Source: Myxococcota bacterium (GTDB taxonomy: Bacteria > Myxococcota_A > UBA9160 > UBA4427). Taken from it: a DNA stretch of 39,315 nt. Location of the stretch: NCBI GenBank assembly GCA_029941885.1, contig JAPYTP010000034.1, positions 1 through 39,315 on the forward strand, written 5' to 3'. The first letter of the stretch is position 1. The number at the start of each line of letters is the position of its first letter. Both the position numbers and the translations under genes were made by a program. The notes below the pieces were generated by a model. The model searched no databases, had not been told where the DNA came from, and was given only the letters and a program-made list of their open reading frames with translations. Positions 33,087 to 39,315 of this stretch are shown here, one piece after another.

Positions 33087-33692
33087 TCACTCCTTGCGCC
33101 CATCGTCCGATGGGGTTGCGGGATTCGCCAGCAGCCGTCTCATCGCCCGGCGTGCCCGGGAGACGCGCGTCTTGACGGTGTCCGGCGAGATTTTCTGCCG
33201 TCGTGCGACCTCATCGATCGAGTGGCCCCCGACGACGGTCCATTCGAGGGCCTCGCGCTGCTCGCGCGGAATCTGCTGCATGATCGCGGCGACTCGACGC
33301 AGCTCCTCTCGTGCATCCAACTGAGTCGTCGGAGCATGGTCGTTGGGGACCTGCAATATCACCTCGTCGTTCGTCGAAATCACCCGAGCCCTCTTGAGCC
33401 GGCTCCTGCTGCGAATCGCCTCCAGGCATTTGAATCGGGCGATCCCGAAGATCCAGGAGGTGATCTTCGATTCGCCGCGAAAACTCCCTGCATTCACCCA
33501 GACATCGAGGAAGACGTCGCTCGTGACCTCCCGGGCGAGTTCCCGATCCTCCAACCTACGCTGTACAAAGACGAATACACGCGGGTAGTAATGGTCGAAG
33601 AGCTGCCGGAAGGCCTCTCGATCGCGAGCATCGACGACGGCCCGAAGCAGTACTCCGTCCTCTCCATCCCACGTCTTCGCGCTTTCGTTCAT
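33087..33692 (-). CDS. ECF-type RNA polymerase sigma factor
   Basis: A 201-residue ECF sigma factor. Region 2 reads FRQLFDHYYPRVFVFVQRRLEDRELAREVTSDVFLDVW (as FRQLFDHYYPRVFVFVQRRL, AREVTSDVFLDVWVNAGSF) and ITSWIFGIARFKCLEAIR; region 4 reads QREALEWTVVGGHSIDEVARRQKISPDTVKTRVSRARRAMRRLL (as ALEWTVVGGHSIDEVA, KISPDTVKTRVSRARRAM). Four bases separate its stop from the anti-sigma start. It follows a 273-bp region with a strong hairpin. The unit sigma-anti-sigma-protease is a classic transmembrane signalling operon layout; target genes may include the beta-barrel and secreted protein genes upstream. Confidence 0.9.
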   Translation of the reverse strand: MNESAKTWDGEDGVLLRAVVDARDREAFRQLFDHYYPRVFVFVQRRLEDRELAREVTSDVFLDVWVNAGSFRGESKITSWIFGIARFKCLEAIRSRSRLKRARVISTNDEVILQVPNDHAPTTQLDAREELRRVAAIMQQIPREQREALEWTVVGGHSIDEVARRQKISPDTVKTRVSRARRAMRRLLANPATPSDDGRKE

Positions 33693-33811
33693 CGACGCCT
33701 GACCCCGTGAGTGGTCGCGAAATTCGATCGGGTGCCCGAAACCAGTGCATTAGCGAGATAAAACTCCCACGACCGGTCAGGGCCATCCGGATCGTAGAAG
33801 GTTACCCCCTC

Positions 33812-33836
33812 GGGCCTTCCCCGGGAGGGAAGGCTC
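33812..33836. terminator. Strong hairpin in front of the ECF sigma operon
   Basis: GGGCCTTCCC (33812-33821) pairs with GGGAAGGCTC (33827-33836), nine Watson-Crick pairs and one G-U, around the 5-base loop CGGGA. It lies about 120-145 bases upstream of the sigma start on the minus strand and about 130 bases after the small secreted protein's stop. It may end the transcript of the secreted protein or act in the sigma leader. The T-run of a classical terminator is absent. Confidence 0.45.
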
Positions 33837-33965
33837 GCGTGAAACGAATATCGGGCCACCCCAGCGGGCCGTGGAGGGCCGTGAATCAGGCGGGTGGGGC
33901 GGGAACGAGACCCGACTACGGCCCGCTTCGGTGGGAAGAGAGAACGTGGGACGCGCTCCAGGCGC

Positions 33966-34373
33966 TCACCTGCCACCACCCGCCCCGGATTTCATCTGGA
34001 CCCTGGACGGGCGGGTGCCGGGGACGGCGATCGGCGGGCTAGCCATGCGTGAGACCGGAGGGACGGCGCATCCCGCCCCCGGCTGGTCACATGCGCCCGG
34101 ACGCGCCACGAGCGGAGCCATGGGAGTCGGTCGACTCGGGGGGGCCGGAGCCGCAGCGACGTCAGCCGGACTGAAAAAGGATTGCAGCGGACCCACGACG
34201 GAGAACGACGAGAGTCCGGATGGCGCGACGCCGAGCAAGGCCTCGCGGGGCTCCGCACAGGAACCGGCGGGAGCGAGCTTCGAAGCCGAGTCCGCGTGCG
34301 CCAACCCGGTGCCTCCCGCTGCGAGGGCGGTGGCGATCAGAAACGATCCAATGGGGCGGGGGCTCGATCGCAT
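33966..34373 (-). CDS. Small secreted Pro/Ala-rich protein, unknown
   Basis: A 135-residue protein with a clear Sec signal peptide: MRSSPRPIGSFLIATALAAG, cut after GLAHA. The mature part has no known domain: it has three Cys, several Pro-Ala stretches (AAPAPPSRPTPMAPL) and a Gly-rich end (KSGAGGGR). Third codon positions are nearly all G or C, supporting real coding. It lies 50 bases after the beta-barrel gene stop on the same strand and could be expressed with it. It might be an exported substrate or accessory part of the envelope block. Not recognised in any family. Confidence 0.55.
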   Translation of the reverse strand: MRSSPRPIGSFLIATALAAGGTGLAHADSASKLAPAGSCAEPREALLGVAPSGLSSFSVVGPLQSFFSPADVAAAPAPPSRPTPMAPLVARPGACDQPGAGCAVPPVSRMASPPIAVPGTRPSRVQMKSGAGGGR

Positions 34374-34422
34374 CGTTTCATCCTAGCAGTTCGGGTGTCC
34401 GGAAGGGTCCAAAACCGGCCGA

Positions 34423-36153
34423 CTAGCCACCCAGCCCGACCCGTATCGAGACGCCGAAGAGATCGCGGCTGTAGCTGAACACGTCTGCGGTCGATCGGTT
34501 TCGGGTGCGGCTGTAGCGGGTTGTCAGAACGACATGCTGGCCGAATGCCCGCGTAAGGGAGACCCGAATACCGGTCTCGTGTTCCTCACGCTCTCGCGGG
34601 TCGAGGAAATATTCGTTGCCTGTACTAGAGGGGTTCGGCGGAACCGTGGTTGCGATGCTCGCGAGCGCGACATCCGACGGATCTGGAAACACCGATGCGT
34701 TCGCATAGGGAACGTACGCATAACGTCCGATCACACGCAGACCGATTTCGAAGGGCAGAACGACCCCGAATCCGATCTCGACCTGGTGACGTTGGTGGTC
34801 GTATTCACTGCCTTCGCTCCAGTAGCGCTGATAGCGATATTCGGCTTCGATCCAGGGACTCGTCAGTCCTGCGATCTCGATCGACAGCGGCACGTGGTGG
34901 AGCAGACTCGCGCTCGTCCCGGTTCCGTCGCGATTCGTCGCGTTGGCCTCGTTCAGATTGGCCGGACCGCAGAATTCCACGCCATCGTCGAGGCATCGAT
35001 TTGCCGGGCTGCCATCCCCGCCGGCACTCGGAAGAAAGTCACTGCGGTCATACCCGTAGTGGTCTCGTCCTACGCTCGTCTCAACGATCGTGTACATGCC
35101 ATTGTTCCACGGCTTGTAGATCGACGCGGCCACAAGATTACTGATCACGAAGGGCTCGTCGTCAGCCCCTCCGTAGTCGATGAGCGCCGCGTCGAAATCA
35201 TATTGCAATCGGAGCGATGAATCGCCAACGCCGAGCTCTCGATCGACCCAGACCGTCGCACCCGGCGCGTGCGTATCGAACCGCTCGAACTCTGCGTTTT
35301 CCGATCCGCCATAGCGAAGCGTCGCACCGCCCCGAAAACCGGCAAACTCGATGAATTCTGCACCGACGTCGATGAACCAGAAACCGCGCTGGTCGCTCTG
35401 ACCGGAGATCTCGCTGGGCAAGCCTACCCCGCGACCCAGAAGCAGTGCGTTGTCGTCGAATTGCACGCCGAGTTCGGCGCTCGCCCACCACTGGACTCCC
35501 TTGCGACTCTCGATTGCGTCGAGCAACCGCTGCGCCTCTTCGGACCAGGATGTCCCGGGAAATTCGGACACGACGCGCCGAAACGAGGCCACGGCCCGGT
35601 CACGATTGTCTAGACCGAGTGCCGCGCGGCCCATGTAGAACGACGCCATCGGCTCGACCGCCGCATCACTCATCTGCGTGGCCGCGTCCAGGCGACCCAA
35701 GGCCCTTGGGTAGTCTGCCTGTGCGTAGGCGACGAGGCCTGAGTAGAGAAGAAACTCGGGCTTCGATTCCGCAAGTGATCCGGCACGGATCAGCGCGGCC
35801 CTGGCCTCGTCGACTCGACCCGCGTGGTAGTAGGCCATCCCCAGACGAAGATCGACTTCCAGCGACTCGGGATCCAGCGAACGGGCGAGTTCCAGGGCGT
35901 CGATCGCGATCCGAAAATCCTGGAGTCGAATCGCGCACTCTCCGCGCAGGCGAGCCACTTCTGCGTCGTCGGGAAACGAGAGCTGAACCCGAGTGAGCGT
36001 CTCGAGAGCCGACTCGCATCGACCCTCCCGGGCGAGCCCGATCCCGAGAGCCCGATCGGAGTCCCCATCGGCCGATGCATCCGCAGCGAGCCCGGACCCA
36101 AGGGACACGGCGAGCAGCGCGATCGAGAGGCGGCGACGGCAGAGGGGCGACAA
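34423..36153 (-). CDS. TPR-containing outer-membrane beta-barrel protein
   Basis: A 576-residue envelope protein. The signal peptide covers 1-28 (SIALLAVSLGSGLAADASAD). A periplasmic TPR domain follows to about 220, with units such as FRIAIDALELARSLDPES, LRLGMAYYHAGRVDEARAAL, LLYSGLVAYAQADYPRALGRLDAA and MGRAALGLDNRDRAVASFRRVV. Residues 225-576 form a beta-barrel: alternating strands WASAELGVQFDDNALLLG, RGFWFIDVGAEFIEF, FRGGATLRYGGSENAEF, IEAEYRYQRYW, VEIGFGVVLPFEIGLRVIGRYAYVPY (as VEIGFGVVLPFEIGLRV) and the last FGVSIRVGLGG. This layout is that of TPR-barrel export or modification proteins of the SlaM type. The start is TTG with AGGA upstream; no other start fits before the signal peptide. 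It is divergent from the kinase gene. Confidence 0.82.
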   Translation of the reverse strand: MSPLCRRRLSIALLAVSLGSGLAADASADGDSDRALGIGLAREGRCESALETLTRVQLSFPDDAEVARLRGECAIRLQDFRIAIDALELARSLDPESLEVDLRLGMAYYHAGRVDEARAALIRAGSLAESKPEFLLYSGLVAYAQADYPRALGRLDAATQMSDAAVEPMASFYMGRAALGLDNRDRAVASFRRVVSEFPGTSWSEEAQRLLDAIESRKGVQWWASAELGVQFDDNALLLGRGVGLPSEISGQSDQRGFWFIDVGAEFIEFAGFRGGATLRYGGSENAEFERFDTHAPGATVWVDRELGVGDSSLRLQYDFDAALIDYGGADDEPFVISNLVAASIYKPWNNGMYTIVETSVGRDHYGYDRSDFLPSAGGDGSPANRCLDDGVEFCGPANLNEANATNRDGTGTSASLLHHVPLSIEIAGLTSPWIEAEYRYQRYWSEGSEYDHQRHQVEIGFGVVLPFEIGLRVIGRYAYVPYANASVFPDPSDVALASIATTVPPNPSSTGNEYFLDPREREEHETGIRVSLTRAFGQHVVLTTRYSRTRNRSTADVFSYSRDLFGVSIRVGLGG

Positions 36154-36374
36154 TCGGTTCGGTGTCCTGTGATTCTCATGCGCGTCGAATCAGTGGCGAG
36201 GATCGGGTTGGGCCAGTTTGCAGATCGTTTAAAGGACACAATCAGGATACCGTGCGGCCGTCGCGCACACACGCCGGGGCGATCCGAACAGGCAACTTGC
36301 AACGGAAGTCCACATGCTTTCTGGGCTAGCGTCCGATCTTCCCAGGTATAGCTCCGCCCGAGGAACCCATCCCC

Positions 36375-37370
36375 ATGGCACGACTCTTTCCCCATCCGCA
36401 GGACAAATATCCCGTCGTCCACCTCGAGGACACGGATCTCGATCTGCCGAGCCACGTCCGCAACGCAGACATGCGGTACACGCAGTTCAAGACCGTAGCC
36501 AAGGGTGGGAAATGTCTCATCCAATCCTGCAAGGACTACCATCTGAGCCGAGTCGTAGCGTATAAGAGCCTGCACAGGGAGATCGCGGACGACCCCTTCG
36601 AGCAGAAACGTTTCCTTCGCGAAGCGCGCGTGACCGCGATGCTCCAGCACCCCAACACGATCCCAATCTACGAACTTTCGCGGGATCGGCGCGGCCACTT
36701 CTTCTTCACCATGAAACTCGTCGAGGGCTACACCTTGCGCGAGGTGCAGGACATGGCGGCAGAAGAAGGGACCCAGGCCGTCGATGGCTATGGCTTCCAC
36801 CGCTTGGTGACGATCCTCATCCAGGTCGCCAACGCCCTCGACTACGCCCATAGTCACGGCGTTGTCCATCGCGATGTAAAGCCCGCCAACATCTTGATGG
36901 GACCCTTCGGCGAAGTCCTGCTCCTCGACTGGGGGCTCGCGAAGGTCTGGAGCGAGGAACCCGAAGAGATCCCCGAGATGCCTCTGCTCTCGAGCGGTGA
37001 TCCCACCCTCACCTCCCAGGGCAAGCTCCAGGGAACGGCGCACTACATGTCACCAGAGCAGGTCGAAGGAGCGCCCTCGCTCGATCATCGATCCGACATC
37101 TACAGTGTCGGAGCCGTGCTCTACGAGGTCCTCGCTGGACGTACGACTTTCGTCGGCGACAAGGTGAGCGAGATCCTCAACCAGGTGAGGACCCTCGACC
37201 CACCCGCCCCTTCGAAGGTGGCGACGGATCGGAAGATCCCCTCACAACTCGAGGAGATCTGCATGCGATGTATCGAGAAGGATCCCGACCGACGAATCCA
37301 GACCGCCCGCGCCCTCGTGGCAGCGCTTCGCTCCTGGCGCCTGCGTTGGGCGGCACACGCGGACGAGTGA
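36375..37370 (+). CDS. Hanks-type serine/threonine protein kinase, soluble
   Basis: A 331-residue kinase without membrane segment. The glycine loop is degenerate (VAKGGKCLIQ, 41-50). The ATP Lys is Lys64 (VAYKSL) and the helix C Glu is Glu83. The catalytic loop is HRDVKPANIL (165-174) and the metal motif is DWG (185-187) instead of DFG. GTAHYMSPE marks the activation loop end; after it the usual helical C-lobe ends near residue 325. DWG and a large AEEGTQAVDGYG insert (about 128-140) suggest the group of kinases seen in myxobacterial and planctomycete-type genomes. It is divergent from the beta-barrel gene, with a 221-bp shared promoter space. Substrates are unknown; envelope signalling is likely. 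Confidence 0.88.
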   Translation: MARLFPHPQDKYPVVHLEDTDLDLPSHVRNADMRYTQFKTVAKGGKCLIQSCKDYHLSRVVAYKSLHREIADDPFEQKRFLREARVTAMLQHPNTIPIYELSRDRRGHFFFTMKLVEGYTLREVQDMAAEEGTQAVDGYGFHRLVTILIQVANALDYAHSHGVVHRDVKPANILMGPFGEVLLLDWGLAKVWSEEPEEIPEMPLLSSGDPTLTSQGKLQGTAHYMSPEQVEGAPSLDHRSDIYSVGAVLYEVLAGRTTFVGDKVSEILNQVRTLDPPAPSKVATDRKIPSQLEEICMRCIEKDPDRRIQTARALVAALRSWRLRWAAHADE

Positions 37371-37550
37371 CACCCGGGAATCGCGACGGATCGCAACCCC
37401 ATTGCCCGTAGGATTCTTCGCGGTCGACTGGATCGAATTGGCCGGCCCCAAGGGACGACGGTTTCCGTCTGCCTCCGCCAGGGCTCCCGAGAAGCCGATT
37501 CCCTCAGGAAGCTCCGCGAAAATGCCGATCCATTCGGGAGAAACAACGCT

Positions 37551-38096
37551 GTGAGCGCGGGAGGATTCGCCGGGATGATGATCGTAAGAACGCTATTCAA
37601 GACCCTTCTCGTGGTCGTCCTCGTATGGCAACTCACCGGTTGCGGCACCCTCCTCTACCCCGCGCGACGCGGGACAGAGTCCGGAAGGCTCGACGCCGAC
37701 ATCGTGGTGCTCGACGCGATCGGCCTCCTCTTCTTCGTGATCCCCGGCGTCATCGCCTTCGTCGTCGATCTGGCCACGGGCACCATCTATCTCCCCAGTG
37801 GAGAGACGAGCCGGATAGGCGAACTGCTCGGCACCGCGGACACATGGGATGACGGTGTCGACGAAGAAGCCCTCGCGCTGATCGAGGCTGCGGCCAGCGA
37901 TGCTCCCGGGGCCGACCCCCAGCTCGACCCTGCGACGCTCTGGATTGCAAAGGCGCCGCCTGGAACGGACGTGTCCCCGATCCTCGATGAGTTGATGCGG
38001 GCTGCACTCCAAAATGACCTACCGGCGACTCCCGGACAGAAGTGGCGAGGCCTCTCCCCGGTCGCCTGGTCCAAGAAGACACGCGCCACGAGCTGA
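37551..38096 (+). CDS. YceK-like lipoprotein
   Basis: A 181-residue predicted lipoprotein. The signal peptide has the basic-hydrophobic start VRTLFKTLLVVVLVWQLTGC, where LTGC is the lipobox. After it come GTLLYPARRGTESGRLDADIVVLDAIGLLFFVIPGVIAFVVDLATGTIYLP (as LLYPARRGTESGRLDADIV and LLFFVIPGVIAFVVDLATG), the pattern of YceK/DUF1375-type small lipoproteins, and then a variable acidic C-terminal region. The usual family length is about 75-110 residues; here about 100 residues are added, with no known domain. The GTG start at 37551 has GGGAG upstream; ATG at 37575 is an alternative. The protein sits in the inner or outer membrane. Confidence 0.75.
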   Translation: MSAGGFAGMMIVRTLFKTLLVVVLVWQLTGCGTLLYPARRGTESGRLDADIVVLDAIGLLFFVIPGVIAFVVDLATGTIYLPSGETSRIGELLGTADTWDDGVDEEALALIEAAASDAPGADPQLDPATLWIAKAPPGTDVSPILDELMRAALQNDLPATPGQKWRGLSPVAWSKKTRATS

Positions 38097-38333
38097 TTCC
38101 CGCTCGAAACGAAGACTCGCGGTCGGCCGATGCCCCGATTCGCCGGAGCGCTCTGGCACGGCGAGGCCGACCCGAGTGCTCGACGTGATCGACCCGGAGG
38201 GCGGGTGGGGCGGAGTAACGGCGCCGCGGGCGTTGCGATCGGTACCGGTGGAGGCCAGACTGTCCCGATACCCAGCTCGACTTGTCCGGCGACTCGATCA
38301 CGCTGTAAAAACGACCGCCGGGTCGGACGAACG

Positions 38334-39315
38334 ATGAGTGGGAGTCCGACCTTGACCGCCTCCACCGCCTCCACCGCCTCCGCCGTGCTTCCCAGCTTCG
38401 ACCCCCTCGATCCCGTCTTCGTTGCCGATCCGCGCCCCGCCTATCACCAGATGCGAGATCACGCCCCGATCGCCTGGTCCGAGGACAAGAGAGCGTGGAT
38501 CGTCACCGGCTATCCCGAGTACCTTGCGACCGCAAGAGACCCGCGCCTCAGCATGAACATGAAGTATTGGGAGCACTTCGATCCGCCGGCGAATCCGGTT
38601 ACCGATCGCCTGCATCGGCTCGACGAACATTCGATGACGAGTTCCGTCGAGAGGCACGATCGCGTCCGCCGGATCGTGAGCTCCGCGTTCAGGCCACGAG
38701 CCGTGGCCAGACTCGCTCCGCTGATCGAGAACACCGTGGACGAACTCATCGAGGCACAGCGACCCGCCGGTCGAATCGATCTGGTGGGCGACTTCGGCAG
38801 CCCTTTTCCCACTCGGGTGATCAGCCGCATGATCGGAATCGAGCCCAACAGTACCCGCGAAGATCGCTTCAAGGAGCTCTCGGACGATGTGATCGCGATC
38901 TTCAGTCCGCTCCTCTCTGGCGAGGATCGTCGCCGGGCCGAGGTCTCGCAGGAAGAACTCGTGAAGCTCATCGAGCAGGTCGTGCTCGAGCACGAGGGGA
39001 GCGAACGCGACGACATCCTTTCGGCTCTCCTCGAAGCCGAATCGGATGGAAAGGCTCTCTCTCGGGACGAGCTGGTTTCGCTCGTCTACGGCCTGATTCT
39101 CGGGGGCACCGAGACCACGACCAACTCCGTCGTGTTGGGCACGCTCGAGATGCTGCGTAATCCCGAACAGATCGCGCTCTTCCGAGATCGACCCGACCTG
39201 CGTGCTGGGGCGGTGATGGAGCTCCTTCGCGTGCAGTTTCCGGGGTTCTTCCTGGCGCGTTATGCGACCGAAGACATTGAAATCGCAGGCGTCGCCATTC
39301 GCAAGGGGCAGGGGC
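38334..39315 (+). CDS. Cytochrome P450, N-terminal part (cut by window edge)
   Basis: The first 327 codons of a bacterial P450. The start ATG gives MSGSPTLTASTASTASAV, then DPLDPVFVADPRPAYHQMRDHAPIAWSE (as DPVFVADPRPAYHQMRDHAP), typical of soluble CYP enzymes. The C-helix region has HDRVRRIVSSAFRPRAVARL; the I-helix oxygen motif is GLILGGTETTTNS (253 onwards), and the K-helix ExxR is Glu296-x2-Arg299. The haem-binding Cys loop lies beyond the window, so completeness cannot be judged. It would hydroxylate a hydrophobic substrate with electrons from a ferredoxin system; substrate unknown. A 237-bp gap without recognisable genes lies before it. Confidence 0.9.
   Translation, partial: MSGSPTLTASTASTASAVLPSFDPLDPVFVADPRPAYHQMRDHAPIAWSEDKRAWIVTGYPEYLATARDPRLSMNMKYWEHFDPPANPVTDRLHRLDEHSMTSSVERHDRVRRIVSSAFRPRAVARLAPLIENTVDELIEAQRPAGRIDLVGDFGSPFPTRVISRMIGIEPNSTREDRFKELSDDVIAIFSPLLSGEDRRRAEVSQEELVKLIEQVVLEHEGSERDDILSALLEAESDGKALSRDELVSLVYGLILGGTETTTNSVVLGTLEMLRNPEQIALFRDRPDLRAGAVMELLRVQFPGFFLARYATEDIEIAGVAIRKGQG
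38355..38381 (+). repeat. Tandem 9-bp repeat x3 in the P450 start
   Basis: Three copies of ACCGCCTCC (38355-38363, 38364-38372, 38373-38381) encode Thr-Ala-Ser three times in the non-conserved N-terminus of the P450, before the structured part begins. It is a simple slippage repeat that can vary in length without disturbing the frame. Confidence 0.8.

Noticed and set aside
1..39315. CRISPR arrays, tRNA or rRNA genes, insertion sequences, att sites
   Set aside because: No repeat-spacer pattern, no cloverleaf-like sequence or transposase was recognised by eye; a tRNA or Rfam scan would be needed to exclude small RNAs fully.

Overview
The window looks like chromosomal DNA of a GC-rich, Gram-negative, free-living bacterium. 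Support comes from an outer-membrane beta-barrel protein, a HAMP/chemotaxis-type receptor, Sec and Tat signal peptides with a lipobox, and strong GC preference at third codon positions. The gene content (sulfotransferases, flavin-dependent LLM oxidoreductases, three DUF1214 proteins, SDRs, CoA ligase, thiolase/DUF35 pair, P450, Hanks kinase) resembles metabolically versatile deltaproteobacterial-grade lineages such as Myxococcota or Binatota-like environmental genomes. That placement is an inference; no rRNA, tRNA, CRISPR array, prophage or insertion sequence was recognised.

Left part (1-19.6 kb): a region of lipid/terpenoid/steroid-like catabolism. It holds two PAPS sulfotransferases (one cut by the window edge), two LLM-class oxidoreductases, an alpha/beta hydrolase, two SDR dehydrogenases, a quinone-type MDR reductase, three DUF1214 proteins (one a predicted Tat lipoprotein), an EthD-like protein, an alkylsulfatase-type metallo-beta-lactamase, a GPH sugar/acid transporter with an acyl-CoA ligase, an NTF2-like secreted protein, and a translationally coupled thiolase + DUF35 pair. 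The likely expression unit 4052-8141 (SDR, sulfotransferase, MDR, LLM) ends at a hairpin. Short remnants (a DinB-family C-terminus at 3831-3956 and an orphan reading frame at 11429-11647) sit in the gaps.

Middle (19.6-28.3 kb): a stretch with damaged genes, including a chemotaxis receptor-like gene with a frameshift and a truncated signalling domain and a DUF2867 gene carrying a one-base deletion. These flank an intact DUF4202 gene. Then come a TPR protein, a nitroreductase coupled to a zinc-ribbon coiled-coil protein, a dienelactone hydrolase/TIM-barrel/MaoC operon and a metallo-beta-lactamase/DUF985 cupin operon.

Right part (28.4-37.4 kb): a cell-envelope and signalling block. It holds a glycosyltransferase-39-like membrane protein with TPRs, an orphan ECF sigma factor, then on the minus strand a TPR/beta-barrel outer-membrane protein, a small secreted protein, an ECF sigma factor, its anti-sigma factor and an overlapping subtilisin-like protease. 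A soluble Hanks-type kinase is divergent from the beta-barrel gene. The anti-sigma factor has a periplasmic C-terminal domain that resembles a subtilase propeptide, and the protease gene overlaps its stop codon; this is the best candidate for an undescribed regulatory system here. The window ends with a YceK-like lipoprotein and the first 327 codons of a cytochrome P450.
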